21,762 bases of DNA, taken from a virus. Position 1 is the first letter of the stretch; each line of letters begins with the position of its first letter. The stretch is taken from the IMG/VR virus record IMGVR_UViG_3300031957_002501, positions 1 to 21,762 of that record. One strand, 5' to 3'. Shown here in pieces: positions 1 to 9,300 of this stretch. The notes beneath the pieces are model-generated. The model searched no databases. It had not been told where the DNA came from and was given only the letters and a program-made list of their open reading frames with translations. Both the position numbers and the translations under genes were made by a program.

Positions 1-2091
1 CGTGTCGATTAGCTTAGATTTTTCAAAATTAACTGCTACTTGCGGGTATGCTGGACGTATATTCACCAGCTTAGTCATGGTTTTTGTATCTTTTAGGGTT
101 TGCTTTTCGCCCTCAAAATTGTATTCTTCATAATGTATTCTGGAAACACCGTCTTGATTTATATACATGACCTCAAATATCTTTGTAGGATTTGACGCTA
201 AGCCTAATCTATTTCTGGCTACAAAGCAGAGATAATATTTCTTATTTGCCATAAGATCCAAAACTATCGCTGCGGAATCTGCTATCAATTTAGGATTAGA
301 ATCTGCGATAGTATCCACAGACGCTATTCTGTTGGCAAAAAAGGAACTATAATCTCCTTGCTCGGCTGGCTTATTCACAGAAGTGTATATTTCAAAAGAA
401 GTAACAGTTGAAACGCTACTACGCTCAACCTCGCTGTTGACATTGGTCAGATACGAGTTATCCAATATCGTTTCATTTCTTGCTCTGTCCCCCTGCGTAA
501 GAGAGACGGGTACTGTTGACTCGTTTCCATAACGAGAATAAAATACCATTTTTATCTTATTGTCTTGTCTACGAATAGGATAAAAGTCTACTCTTGGTTG
601 AAGTGGTGGCGCGGCTAGGATGTTTCCACGATTTACGAAAGCTGGTACCTCTACAATTCTTATTGAAGGGTAACTTCTAACAACGAGGTCGTATGAACCA
701 TCGTTTTTCTGCTCTGAGAGACTTTCATACTCATATTCACAACCATGTATCGCAAAAACATAGCTAATAACATAAGTATATTCTTTTCCGTAAAATACTT
801 GTGTATCTAAATATTCAATGTCTTCTTTGGTGTTTGGAATTACGAATGTTTGCAGTGGTGTACCAGTTGTGGTATTTCCTTCAAACTTATCTATTTTGTA
901 ATACAGTATCTCGGTGTTACCGGGTAGTCCAGCAAACACATCTTCGACCCTTTTTGTGCTATTTGAATTCAAGTATTCATCAACAAACTTCTTGCTAAAT
1001 CTTGTTAGTGTCTTAGCAAAGCTTATGGCATCACTATAGTTGTTGACGGCCAAGTCTAAACTAGGCGCATCAGTGTTATAAAATTTGAGAGCTTGTATAT
1101 TGTCCGGCAATTCTCTCAACCTTGTTGGAGCCAAGTCATTAAGCCAGTTTAGGAAAGGATAGGAGTTTAGCTGTTGTTCTCGCGCTCTTAGGTTTCTGCC
1201 TGAAACGGCATATGTTTTTGGCGAAATAAAAACTTCGCTATTCTGGAGATGCCAACGCATCAGCAAAGAAGATATGTCTCCCTTAGGGTCGGGATCAGAA
1301 TTTTGGCCATAGAACATAAAATTATTACCAAGCTTTATGAAGTCTTGTTTTTGGTCTATGTTTCCGTTTGTGTCTTTTATTTTGATTTTTGCTACAAAGG
1401 GAATCTCAGAAGTGTAATCTAAATCTTCTATCTCGTAGCTATACTGGCTTGTAGTGTCTAGTAAACTATTTGTATCTACTACTTTGCGAAGCGACTCCGG
1501 AGGGATAAAGATATTATTGAAAGCTAACCTTTGTCCTTCGTCCTCATTAAGAACATTCTTGGCCATTTTCACATAACTGTTTTTATTTTTTACGTTTCTT
1601 AGGCCCGGTTCGTAATAGTTGACTAGGTATTTTTCATCAGTTTCTGACCCTATTAAGTCTTCATATTCTCTATTCTCTCTAAGATACAGCAGTTCTACAC
1701 CAACTGCGGGCTTAGCTGCTGTCACATTTTGCCTATTTTCCCGCTTTACATCAGGCCGACTATCGGGCAAAACCATTTCGGCAGAAAAATCGTAATATCT
1801 CTCATTGAACACAATAGCAGAATCTAATATGTCTTGTGTACTTTTTTGATTTTCTGGTTGAACATTTAGTGTGACTCTAAAACCTGAATCAAGTATAGAA
1901 TTATTGCTTGACGCGCTTATCTGCTCAACAGAATCTACAACCAATTTGAAAGGTATATTTTTCTTTCTCTTATAAAACACTGAGTTTTCTTTATATCTCC
2001 ACGATCCCAATTCCTTATAGAACTGGTCTTCAACCTCAGTATTTTCACTGGTTAGAATTTCTGCGTTTGCGATTACAACTTTTTTGCCCAT
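1..2091 (-). CDS. Probable phage tail/virion protein with fibronectin-III-like stretches (C-terminus cut by window edge)
   Basis: I translated this frame by hand from the ATG at 2091. It stays open for 697 codons to the left edge, so the C-terminus is missing. The start lies three bases after the stop of the upstream gene, with only a weak GGA element before it, which suggests translational coupling. The first 380 residues are mixed and unrecognised. Residues about 385-480 (YYKIDKFEG, then PLQTFVIPN, then YGKEYTYVISYV) and about 565-645 (FEIYTSV, then NKKYYLCFVARNRLGLASNP) have the strand pattern of fibronectin-III-like beta sandwiches, where a tyrosine-rich strand precedes a final strand. 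From memory, similar motifs occur in large tail proteins of uncultured marine myoviruses; I could not search for this. The likely role is an extracellular part of the tail or baseplate periphery. No enzyme motif, signal peptide or membrane segment is visible. The reading frame is certain; the function is inferred. Confidence 0.8.
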   Translation of the reverse strand, partial: MGKKVVIANAEILTSENTEVEDQFYKELGSWRYKENSVFYKRKKNIPFKLVVDSVEQISASSNNSILDSGFRVTLNVQPENQKSTQDILDSAIVFNERYYDFSAEMVLPDSRPDVKRENRQNVTAAKPAVGVELLYLRENREYEDLIGSETDEKYLVNYYEPGLRNVKNKNSYVKMAKNVLNEDEGQRLAFNNIFIPPESLRKVVDTNSLLDTTSQYSYEIEDLDYTSEIPFVAKIKIKDTNGNIDQKQDFIKLGNNFMFYGQNSDPDPKGDISSLLMRWHLQNSEVFISPKTYAVSGRNLRAREQQLNSYPFLNWLNDLAPTRLRELPDNIQALKFYNTDAPSLDLAVNNYSDAISFAKTLTRFSKKFVDEYLNSNSTKRVEDVFAGLPGNTEILYYKIDKFEGNTTTGTPLQTFVIPNTKEDIEYLDTQVFYGKEYTYVISYVFAIHGCEYEYESLSEQKNDGSYDLVVRSYPSIRIVEVPAFVNRGNILAAPPLQPRVDFYPIRRQDNKIKMVFYSRYGNESTVPVSLTQGDRARNETILDNSYLTNVNSEVERSSVSTVTSFEIYTSVNKPAEQGDYSSFFANRIASVDTIADSNPKLIADSAAIVLDLMANKKYYLCFVARNRLGLASNPTKIFEVMYINQDGVSRIHYEEYNFEGEKQTLKDTKTMTKLVNIRPAYPQVAVNFEKSKLIDT

Positions 2092-2094
2092 CTT

Positions 2095-5000
2095 TTAATA
2101 TCCGAGATTTGTATTTTGATTTATGTTTTCTTGGGTTCGACCGGCAGCTTCTAGCTCAATATCCACTCTATTGAATGTTGTTCTTGCATAACTAGAGTCC
2201 ACTGATCCTGTAGGCTGTGTGATATACATCGAGGATGCAAAGTATTTTTCAAAATTATTAAATTCGCTTTGATCAACTGCCTTAAGCTCGATTACTGTCT
2301 GATTGAGCGTACTAGGCTGCTCGGGTAGTTCCGGAGCGGTCACTATAGAAATATTGATCAAAGAAGACAAGGGAGCCTGCCTACCTTGATCGCGACCTTG
2401 AATTATCACAAAATTGTTCTCCAATACTCTATTTGGTATATCATACAAGTTGGTCAGGAATTCATCGTTTGAATAAATTTCAACTTTGCAGAGATATTTT
2501 GTATCAGAGCCACGATTTTGATCATCAAGTAAATCGGCTGTTATGTTCTCGTAGACAGGTCGCAAAGATTCATCTTCTAGCCTTACCAATACCTTAGCCT
2601 CACCTAAAGTGGAGTAATTATAATAGTAATACGCTAGGTTGTTGCTATCAAACAATTTTAGATTTTCGTTCTCATCAAACAACACTGTATCGCTGACTGG
2701 TGAGGAGAAACTACCATATTGAAATGGTATATCTTTATTAGCAAGTCTCTCCCTAAGCACTGCGAAAGACAAAGGATTTTTGCCCGGAGCTTCGGTCACA
2801 CTTAGCACTGCTTCTCGGTTTACAACAGAGTTTTGAATCATTTTGGAAAGCGAAAGATCTAACTTAGTGGATATAGTGTCCAGATTCATCAACTTGCTTT
2901 TTTGTTCTAAGTTTTGTACCTCTGCTCGATTGCCTACACTATTATAAGTTCTGGAGCTAATAGCTTCCAAATCTTGATCAACTGATATACCGGAGTCAGA
3001 TAATCCTTCAAGTATTCCAACATATCTGTGGTATTGTGTATCTTTTTGGCCAAGAAGAACTTTTTTTCTTTCCTGCTTCTTTGTAGCAGCATAGTCTAGT
3101 CTAGAAGTATACTTTTGCTGCTTTGTCTTTCTTACCGAATCATCTAGCAATATAGATAAAAACTTTGTGTAATCTTGATTATCTTCAATGGTCTCTAAAT
3201 CTTGTTTCCTAACCCGATAGTCTTTGTCTAGGAATACAGTATATGGTTTGTGATAAGTCAAAAATGTCTCATCCGCTTGTGGACTTGACAGAGATGCGTC
3301 TAGCCTATCAGTGGAAGAAAACTTTCTTCTAGAAACTGCTGGTAGAAATACTGGAGTTTTGAAGTCACTACCTTCGACAGAATAGTTTGGATCATATGAG
3401 TCTACGAATTTTAAGCCTACTGTGTTTTCAAAATTCAAATTCAAAACGTCAGAATTAATTTGGATTTCTATCTTCGACTTTTCTTTTCCTCCGCTAATCG
3501 GCTCTATGGAACGCGATTCAGCTAGTTCATTTAGGAAGCTATAATTTTTTATAAGCTTATTTACAAGCCCTTCGTATGCATTGTATATTTTCTCTAATTC
3601 GTAAAAATTTCCTGTTTCTATGTTCGCAGAAAAATATAGCGATCTCAATAACTGATCAGGAACTACCAAATCAGATAAATTGTAAAAGAACTGTAGTCCT
3701 GCTACCATTGAAGCAAGTTCGTCTATAAAATTACTTATGTCCAATTTTTTCGTCTTTGCTTCTTTTGTGAACATACCGTTACTGTCCCTAAGTGTAGACT
3801 TGCTTAGGATAGAATATATGGTCTTAAATCTATAAAAACTGTTTTGCAAATTCGTAATTTTACTGGATATAAATTCTCTAATGCCGTCTACAAATTGCAT
3901 TCTAAATGTGTAGTAAAATTCTGACTTTCTCAATACTTGCGGTACTTCGTCCACAAAACACAAAACTTTATATTGCGCGAGAGGGTTGCCAAAACTATTC
4001 TGTCCTGCTTCTTCAAAGTATATGTGAGAGGTAACTTTATCGTCGGACGTAAGCTTGCTGCCCGGAATATTTTGATTATATACTTTTGAAGTTTGTGAGC
4101 CGGCCTTGAATGTTGTACTTATTACAGTGTTAGAAACATTTTCACTATTTAGCACCGATACTCTATCAACTTCTATGCTTTCTAGATAAGTTGTACGGTG
4201 GACATATGATTGTTCGTTGTTATCTAAGCGATCATAAAAAGCTGAAAATAAAGAATTTTTCCGCAGCAAGGTTTCCGGGTCTATGAACAACAAGTTACTT
4301 GTGTTCTTTGGTGTTTTGCCCAGTAAGTTTCTTTGCTCTCTCTTGACTATAGAAGATATAACGGGACTAACTCCAGTGCTTTTAGGAACAAAGGCAAGCT
4401 TCTCTGCTGTTTTATTATCTTGTAAAAGCCTTGTTTCTTCAATGAAATTGAAGTTTGGCTCTAGTGAGGCAAAAAGATTATCTATATCAACAACTCTTTT
4501 ATCGTAAACTTTTACAACCTGCGAAAGTTGCGGATGTAAGATCCCATGTTCCTGAGCGGTGTGCTTTAGTCCTTCCATATACACCATGTTACCGCTTTCT
4601 ACTTGCTCATGCTGATGGGTTCCGCCCGCCCAAATAAGATCTTTAGAGTCCAAGAAATAGTAGTTTTCATTAACGACTACATCATCTCTAAGTATTAGCT
4701 GGCCGTTTATTTTCCCATATAATGTATTCTCCGAAGCTAGAGATACCCGAGAGTTATTATTTACAGTCTGAACCGTGGCAAACGTAAAAACAGCCATGTT
4801 ATTACGACGCACTTGCTTTACTTGAATACTGACTTCTTTTGTTGGCTTATAATAGGTAATATTGTTATTTTTAATCTGTTCAACATTTTCTAGCATCTGC
4901 TTAAGATTCAATACTTTATATTCGTATTTTCTATCCGACAGCAAAGATTGTAACTCTTTGAATGTAAAATCACCATTTCTAAGCAAATTAATTTTACTAC

Positions 5001-5307
5001 TTGTGTTAGCGACTATAACGTAAACATTCAAGTTCACGTCTTCTATCAAATTATTATATGTTTTTTCATTCAACATCAAAAATACTTTAGTAGAAACATT
5101 GACTATTCTATCGGACTCTTGTCCTACCAGTTCTTCCTCTTGTTGTAGAATCGAAGTTTCTTGTACTCCGTACTCATTGACAAATAAAGTTCCGGGCAAA
5201 TTGTCCAGCTTAAGTTCATCAATGCTTGGATAACCTAAGGAAACCTCCTCAATATAGCTAGGAGGGATAATTGTGTCTTTTAGTGATGTAAAATTTAGTT
5301 CAGCCAT
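2095..5307 (-). CDS. Large probable virion structural protein of unknown function (1070 aa)
   Basis: An uninterrupted 1070-codon frame in the middle of a tail operon, ending in TAA three bases before the next gene. I do not recognise a named family. Residues 1-200 are mixed alpha/beta. Residues 217-260 form a compact motif with a tryptophan (DLIWAGG) and five histidines at 231, 233, 249, 254 and 258, including YMEGLKHT. From memory, similar W-G-x-H / YM-x-G-x-x-H blocks occur in other phage structural proteins. Residues about 460-600 and 700-830 look mainly helical and charged. The C-terminal 200 residues look beta-rich. No signal peptide, membrane helix or HExxH protease motif is present. 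The ATG sits 16 bases from the nearest Shine-Dalgarno-like AGGA, which is far; an ATT codon four codons upstream is better placed. Position suggests a baseplate or tail-fibre component, which is an inference only. Confidence 0.85.
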   Translation of the reverse strand: MAELNFTSLKDTIIPPSYIEEVSLGYPSIDELKLDNLPGTLFVNEYGVQETSILQQEEELVGQESDRIVNVSTKVFLMLNEKTYNNLIEDVNLNVYVIVANTSSKINLLRNGDFTFKELQSLLSDRKYEYKVLNLKQMLENVEQIKNNNITYYKPTKEVSIQVKQVRRNNMAVFTFATVQTVNNNSRVSLASENTLYGKINGQLILRDDVVVNENYYFLDSKDLIWAGGTHQHEQVESGNMVYMEGLKHTAQEHGILHPQLSQVVKVYDKRVVDIDNLFASLEPNFNFIEETRLLQDNKTAEKLAFVPKSTGVSPVISSIVKREQRNLLGKTPKNTSNLLFIDPETLLRKNSLFSAFYDRLDNNEQSYVHRTTYLESIEVDRVSVLNSENVSNTVISTTFKAGSQTSKVYNQNIPGSKLTSDDKVTSHIYFEEAGQNSFGNPLAQYKVLCFVDEVPQVLRKSEFYYTFRMQFVDGIREFISSKITNLQNSFYRFKTIYSILSKSTLRDSNGMFTKEAKTKKLDISNFIDELASMVAGLQFFYNLSDLVVPDQLLRSLYFSANIETGNFYELEKIYNAYEGLVNKLIKNYSFLNELAESRSIEPISGGKEKSKIEIQINSDVLNLNFENTVGLKFVDSYDPNYSVEGSDFKTPVFLPAVSRRKFSSTDRLDASLSSPQADETFLTYHKPYTVFLDKDYRVRKQDLETIEDNQDYTKFLSILLDDSVRKTKQQKYTSRLDYAATKKQERKKVLLGQKDTQYHRYVGILEGLSDSGISVDQDLEAISSRTYNSVGNRAEVQNLEQKSKLMNLDTISTKLDLSLSKMIQNSVVNREAVLSVTEAPGKNPLSFAVLRERLANKDIPFQYGSFSSPVSDTVLFDENENLKLFDSNNLAYYYYNYSTLGEAKVLVRLEDESLRPVYENITADLLDDQNRGSDTKYLCKVEIYSNDEFLTNLYDIPNRVLENNFVIIQGRDQGRQAPLSSLINISIVTAPELPEQPSTLNQTVIELKAVDQSEFNNFEKYFASSMYITQPTGSVDSSYARTTFNRVDIELEAAGRTQENINQNTNLGY
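4528..4665 (-). other. Histidine/tryptophan cluster in the 1070-residue protein
   Basis: Residues 215-260 of the 1070-residue protein. Five histidines (231, 233, 249, 254, 258) fall within 28 residues, together with W226 and glycines at 228 and 229. The spacing, an HxH pair followed by single histidines, could form a metal site or a tight structural turn. Zinc bound by HxH histidines is known in the T4 short tail fibre gp12. There is no overall resemblance to gp12 here, so the parallel is only suggestive. Confidence 0.4.
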
Positions 5308-5316
5308 CGTATAATA

Positions 5317-5327
5317 AATAGTTTCCT
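5317..5327 (-). promoter_or_regulatory. Displaced Shine-Dalgarno element before the 1070-residue gene
   Basis: AGGA (plus-strand bases 5324-5327) is the only purine-rich element in the 23-base gap upstream of the ATG at 5307. It lies 16 bases from that ATG, well beyond the usual 5-10. The in-frame codon ATT at 5317-5319 is only four bases from the element. An in-frame TAG at 5326-5328 rules out any start further upstream. The start is therefore either the ATG, reached by coupling to the preceding gene's stop, or a rare ATT that adds four residues. Confidence 0.35.
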
Positions 5328-5330
5328 ATG

Positions 5331-6350
5331 CTAATCTTTGCATTCTGGTGGAGGATTACCGTCCCCATAAACATTCTCGACAGACAGCCTTTGAACGTCT
5401 GAGTCCGGACATAGTGTTTGCAATGATGCTGGTAAGGCGAAATCTTTAGTTTGCAACTGACCAACAAGACTACATATAAAGTCTTTGGGCATTTCGTTAT
5501 AATCATCTGTGTATACATTGAAGTAGTATTCAACATTATCTGTAGTGACTGGATACTTTGTCAACAAAGCCTCATCATTGTCGCGGTCGATCTTGGAGCG
5601 GTATAAATTGTTATCGTCAACATAAAGATCTTCGATTTGTTTTTTGAAAGTTAGCTTTCTTAATTGCTTGTCTCCAAGATAATTTTCTTCTTCCAAGATC
5701 TCAAAAACTTCAATTTCAAAATCTGCAAAATTAGTGGCCACACCAATTTCTTCCAATAGCATTGTAAGCTGTTCGGTACCGACATAAGGATAGCCACCGT
5801 CAGGGAACTCTATTGAATCATAGGCAATTGTAAGTTCTGGCTCGTCTGTAAAAGTAAATGTTGGGTTAATTGCGCTATCAATCGTTGTTTGAAATTCTAG
5901 ATTTGCATCAATTTGTGGTATTGGCAAACTGTCTCGTTGTGTTCCTGAAGCAGAGGCAGTATAAAAATTATTAAACGACTCTATTTCATTGTCTAACAGA
6001 AACAGTTTTAGTCTTGAGCTTGAGCTTGCAACTGTGTCACATTTCCCTAGCGACTCTCTTTTTGCTATCTCTGTCTCAAAATCTATACCAATAATGTTTA
6101 TGTTTTTTGTTTTCTCATCCAACAAATTAGAAAATCTGTTTTTTTGAACTCTTAGATATGGTGTCTCTCTCTTGATTCTGCCATCAATATCATTTTGTCC
6201 TTCGCTTGCCGTAGTAACAAAGCCGTAGTTTACACCTTCGTCAGAGAAAGAGTAATAGATGGGTTTGAATTTTCCTTTAGAAAGAAGGTCTTCACCATAG
6301 TTGGTAAGTTTTAGTTCAAGAATATTTTCTTTTTGGTTGAAGAAAGTCAT
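5331..6350 (-). CDS. Conserved-type phage virion protein of unknown function (339 aa)
   Basis: A complete frame whose ATG shares one base with the stop of the giant upstream gene (TAATG), with GGAG ten bases before the ATG. The two genes are therefore translationally coupled. The N-terminus (MTFFNQKENILELKLTNYGE, then LLSKGKFKPIYYSFSDE, about residues 1-38) matches, from memory, a block common in proteins of unknown function encoded among tail genes of marine and T4-like phages: a hydrophobic strand, an L-T-x-Y-G turn and a GKF-x-P-x-YY strand. The following ETPYLR fits the same pattern. Residues 85-330 are acidic and probably beta-rich. The tail contains cysteines and a proline-rich end. Its length is close to that of T4 gp8 (334 residues), but I see no sequence resemblance to it. 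A small baseplate or tail-tip component is likely; the function is unknown. Confidence 0.85.
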   Translation of the reverse strand: MTFFNQKENILELKLTNYGEDLLSKGKFKPIYYSFSDEGVNYGFVTTASEGQNDIDGRIKRETPYLRVQKNRFSNLLDEKTKNINIIGIDFETEIAKRESLGKCDTVASSSSRLKLFLLDNEIESFNNFYTASASGTQRDSLPIPQIDANLEFQTTIDSAINPTFTFTDEPELTIAYDSIEFPDGGYPYVGTEQLTMLLEEIGVATNFADFEIEVFEILEEENYLGDKQLRKLTFKKQIEDLYVDDNNLYRSKIDRDNDEALLTKYPVTTDNVEYYFNVYTDDYNEMPKDFICSLVGQLQTKDFALPASLQTLCPDSDVQRLSVENVYGDGNPPPECKD

Positions 6351-9300
6351 TACTCATTTTCTCCATTATTAGGAATAGATAGGCCCAAACCCTCAAGAGT
6401 CCCAACAAGATCGGCTACGGCTGCATCTGTATCGCGTACACCAGCAACGCCCACTTGAATAGTTCCAGCCGGAAGCATGTCTACCCCTATATCAAGCTTA
6501 CCCATCTCAACTAAGCTGAAATGGTCGTAAGGCCAGTTATAACCAAAATATTTTTGCCCCTCATTAGTTGGCACCTCTTTGCCGAGAATGTCTCTCTCAT
6601 AATTTGTCTTTGCTTTTTGCTTGACCTTGAAAACCATCCATTGAATATCTTCTGGTAGCTCAATAGAGTCACGGTTTAGTGGTCTACTAAGCAATTCTGG
6701 TCCGCGCAAGTTATGAGTAATCGTTTGCTCAACTTCTTCAATTACTTGACCAGATGGAGGAGTAAGATTCTGCCAAATATAACTTAAGTCATTTTCATCA
6801 AATGTGTGCTCAAACTCAAAGATATAAGCACTATAGGGCTGAACTTCGTCTGAATAGTTGATAAAGTCGAGATATGGTGGGAAATGATAACGCTTCATTT
6901 TTTGAATCTGAAGGCCAATGCTGTTCAGACCAGCCGATGGCGTGCTATCGTCTATAGTGTCGATTAGCGTGGCTACTTCTGCTATATTGCCAGCGCCCGT
7001 GTCTTCAGAAGCAAGAGGGAACAATTGTTTCACGCCTTCAATATTTCTAAATGGAATTGCTACGATAGCTTCGCGGACAACCATTTCCTTCTTTAGTTTT
7101 CCTAGCTTGACCGGATCCTCTGAGAAACCGCAGACTTTTGAGAGTGGTATGAAGTCTTTCGGAGAAATTTGTTCAGTGCTATCGCCAAATGCTCTAATTG
7201 TATAGGCGTTACCAGCGCCGGTAGCTCCAATGCCATTTGAATCACGGCCTGTACCGATGACTCCGTTAGGATGATTTTCATACCATTCAGCAGGAATTGT
7301 CTCAACCTTGAGATAAACCCCTTCATTCTCTTTTGGTATTCTACCAAACTGATGCCACATGCCCCGTGGAACAGAAGCCGAAAGTTCACCGTTAGGCTGA
7401 GTCACTGAGCTATAGTCTGCAAGGTGATTAAAGTTTAGCATTGGAGTCTCAAACTTGAGTTCAATAGACCACTGGGCTTGATCGCCCTCTCCAACAACTT
7501 CAAAAGCATTAATGCTGGCTGAAAGTTGCATGGCGTTTGAATTTAGATTACCGTCACGAGCGGGCAAGTCGGTACCCGGATTGGTTCCAGCCTCCTTGTC
7601 AAATCTCCAATAGTTCACAAATAAACCATCTTGCCTATCTTCAAAAGACGTGGATGCGTTAGAATTTGGGAAAGTAAACAAGAACTGATTTTGCTGTGCA
7701 TTGGCGGCATCGTCCTTGAGAACGGGCCTGTATGGCGTTCTAGAAGAGTTCCCTGCTGCACCGCTAACACTGGTGTTTGTTGGTACATAAATAACATCTA
7801 TCCACGCTTCTCCATCATAATATGGAGGAGTAAATGGCAAGTTATAGCCATTTAGCGAATCAAATGCCCCAGAAAATACAGTTGTTGCTTCGCCAGAGTC
7901 TTCGACGCCAATTGTTGGCGGGCCAAAAGCAGATGGTCTCGAATACATTGTTAGTGTTGGTCTTGAGAAGCTTCTCTGCTCTTCTGCTGGTGTGAAAGAG
8001 CCAGTTCCGATTCTTGCTTTAGAATCATCGGTTTGTGTAGTAATATCTTCGGTAATGGAACCAAGCAACGTGTTGCTAACGAAGAAGAAGTTATCCAAGC
8101 CATTATCGGTATTTGCTGGTGTTGCGCTATTAGATACTGCTATGCTAATATTACTTTCAAATACTCTGGAGGTCACTTCTACTACAACAAACTCTTCGTA
8201 AAGCCCGCTAGTTGCACAACCGGGGGCAGCAATACCGGGAATATCTGCGTAGTCAATGGTCGTATCAAACTGTCGAACACTGTAGTTTGGATGCAAGCTT
8301 AATACGGAAACAAGATTTGCGGCAACAGTTTGATAGTTTACATCTGCTGGATTTCCAAGCGGGAAGCCTGTAAAATCCGTATTGAACTTGAAATCATTTC
8401 CTGCTGCATCATATTCAGTATCTTGTTCTGCACTACTATTATCTTCCGAAAGGCCAGTAACAGTCCAAGAGCCTGCTGTAGCCCCTGATAGCGTGAACGA
8501 TGCAGTAAAGTTGGAATTCCAGTTAGAGTCTGCACCGTTTACATAACAATCTATCTCTCCTGCGAACTGAGGATTTGAGCCGGCAACGAGACCCTTGTTA
8601 AGATAAATATATGCAACTGGTGCTGTTCCTGCTTCTTCGATGATTTGAGGCACGGGGTAGTTGCCATAGCTGCCAGAGTTAAACTTCGGCTTATCGAGAG
8701 ATCTATACATTTTGATTCTCATGCCGTATGCTTTACCCGGAGTTACTTCTTTGAAATCTGCCTGTCTGCCGGAAAGAATTCTAGTTGTTCTCTCGCCTTC
8801 CAAGAAAAACCCGACCGACTCTGCCAAATAGTTATTCATCATGTAGATATATAAATTATTTTGCCCAGTAATAGAAATTTCGTTTCTTAGCTTAGTGGCT
8901 ACACCGTTGATTCTAGTAAACTGTGTGTCATCGTTGTCTACAATAACTTTACCATTTAGCAAAGAAGGATTATATAGTGCTTCAAAGGGTATTCTCTCAT
9001 CAAAACTGCTTGAATATGAGGCTACTCGATTGAGGAAAACGCCCTCTGAAGATTTAGAGCTTTTGTTTATTCCGTTAGACAATGGCCTCGTGGCTCTGCT
9101 GTAGCTGTCATTAAAAATAGGATAATCAACTGCCATACCAGACTTAATTGAATTGTAGAGAAGCCCCGGTGCAAACAAGGTTTGCATTATTGGTCGAAGC
9201 TGATTCGTATCGCTGACTTCCTCTGTTGCAAAGTCTGCGGGTACGGTGAATGAATTATCGCCATAGGTATTAAAGAACTGTTCTGCCACTTGAACAGATC

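Noticed and set aside
801-998. Plus-strand 65-codon frame with a hydrophobic, Cys/Leu-rich product
   Set aside because: It lies antisense to the partial gene at the left edge, which is open throughout. Its odd composition is typical of a reverse-frame artefact.
4283-4637. Overlapping plus-strand open frames of 60-74 codons
   Set aside because: They lie opposite the 1070-residue gene, have no ribosome site and no protein-like motif. They are antisense shadows, as are the other plus-strand frames in the window.
4528-4665. Zinc metalloprotease motif in the histidine cluster
   Set aside because: The motif is HQHEQ and not HExxH, and no downstream glutamate arrangement fits a known protease class.
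5300-5536. 78-codon minus-strand frame crossing a gene junction
   Set aside because: It overlaps the end of the 339-residue gene in another frame. Its composition is unlike the surrounding proteins and no ribosome site is present.
6000-6040. Short direct repeat of GAGCTT-like units encoding a run of serines
   Set aside because: It is only two to three units within a serine-rich coding stretch, readily explained by codon repetition.
5331-6350. T4 gp8 homologue, because of nearly equal length and position after gp6-type genes
   Set aside because: I compared its sequence with what I recall of gp8 and saw no shared motifs. The length match alone is not evidence.
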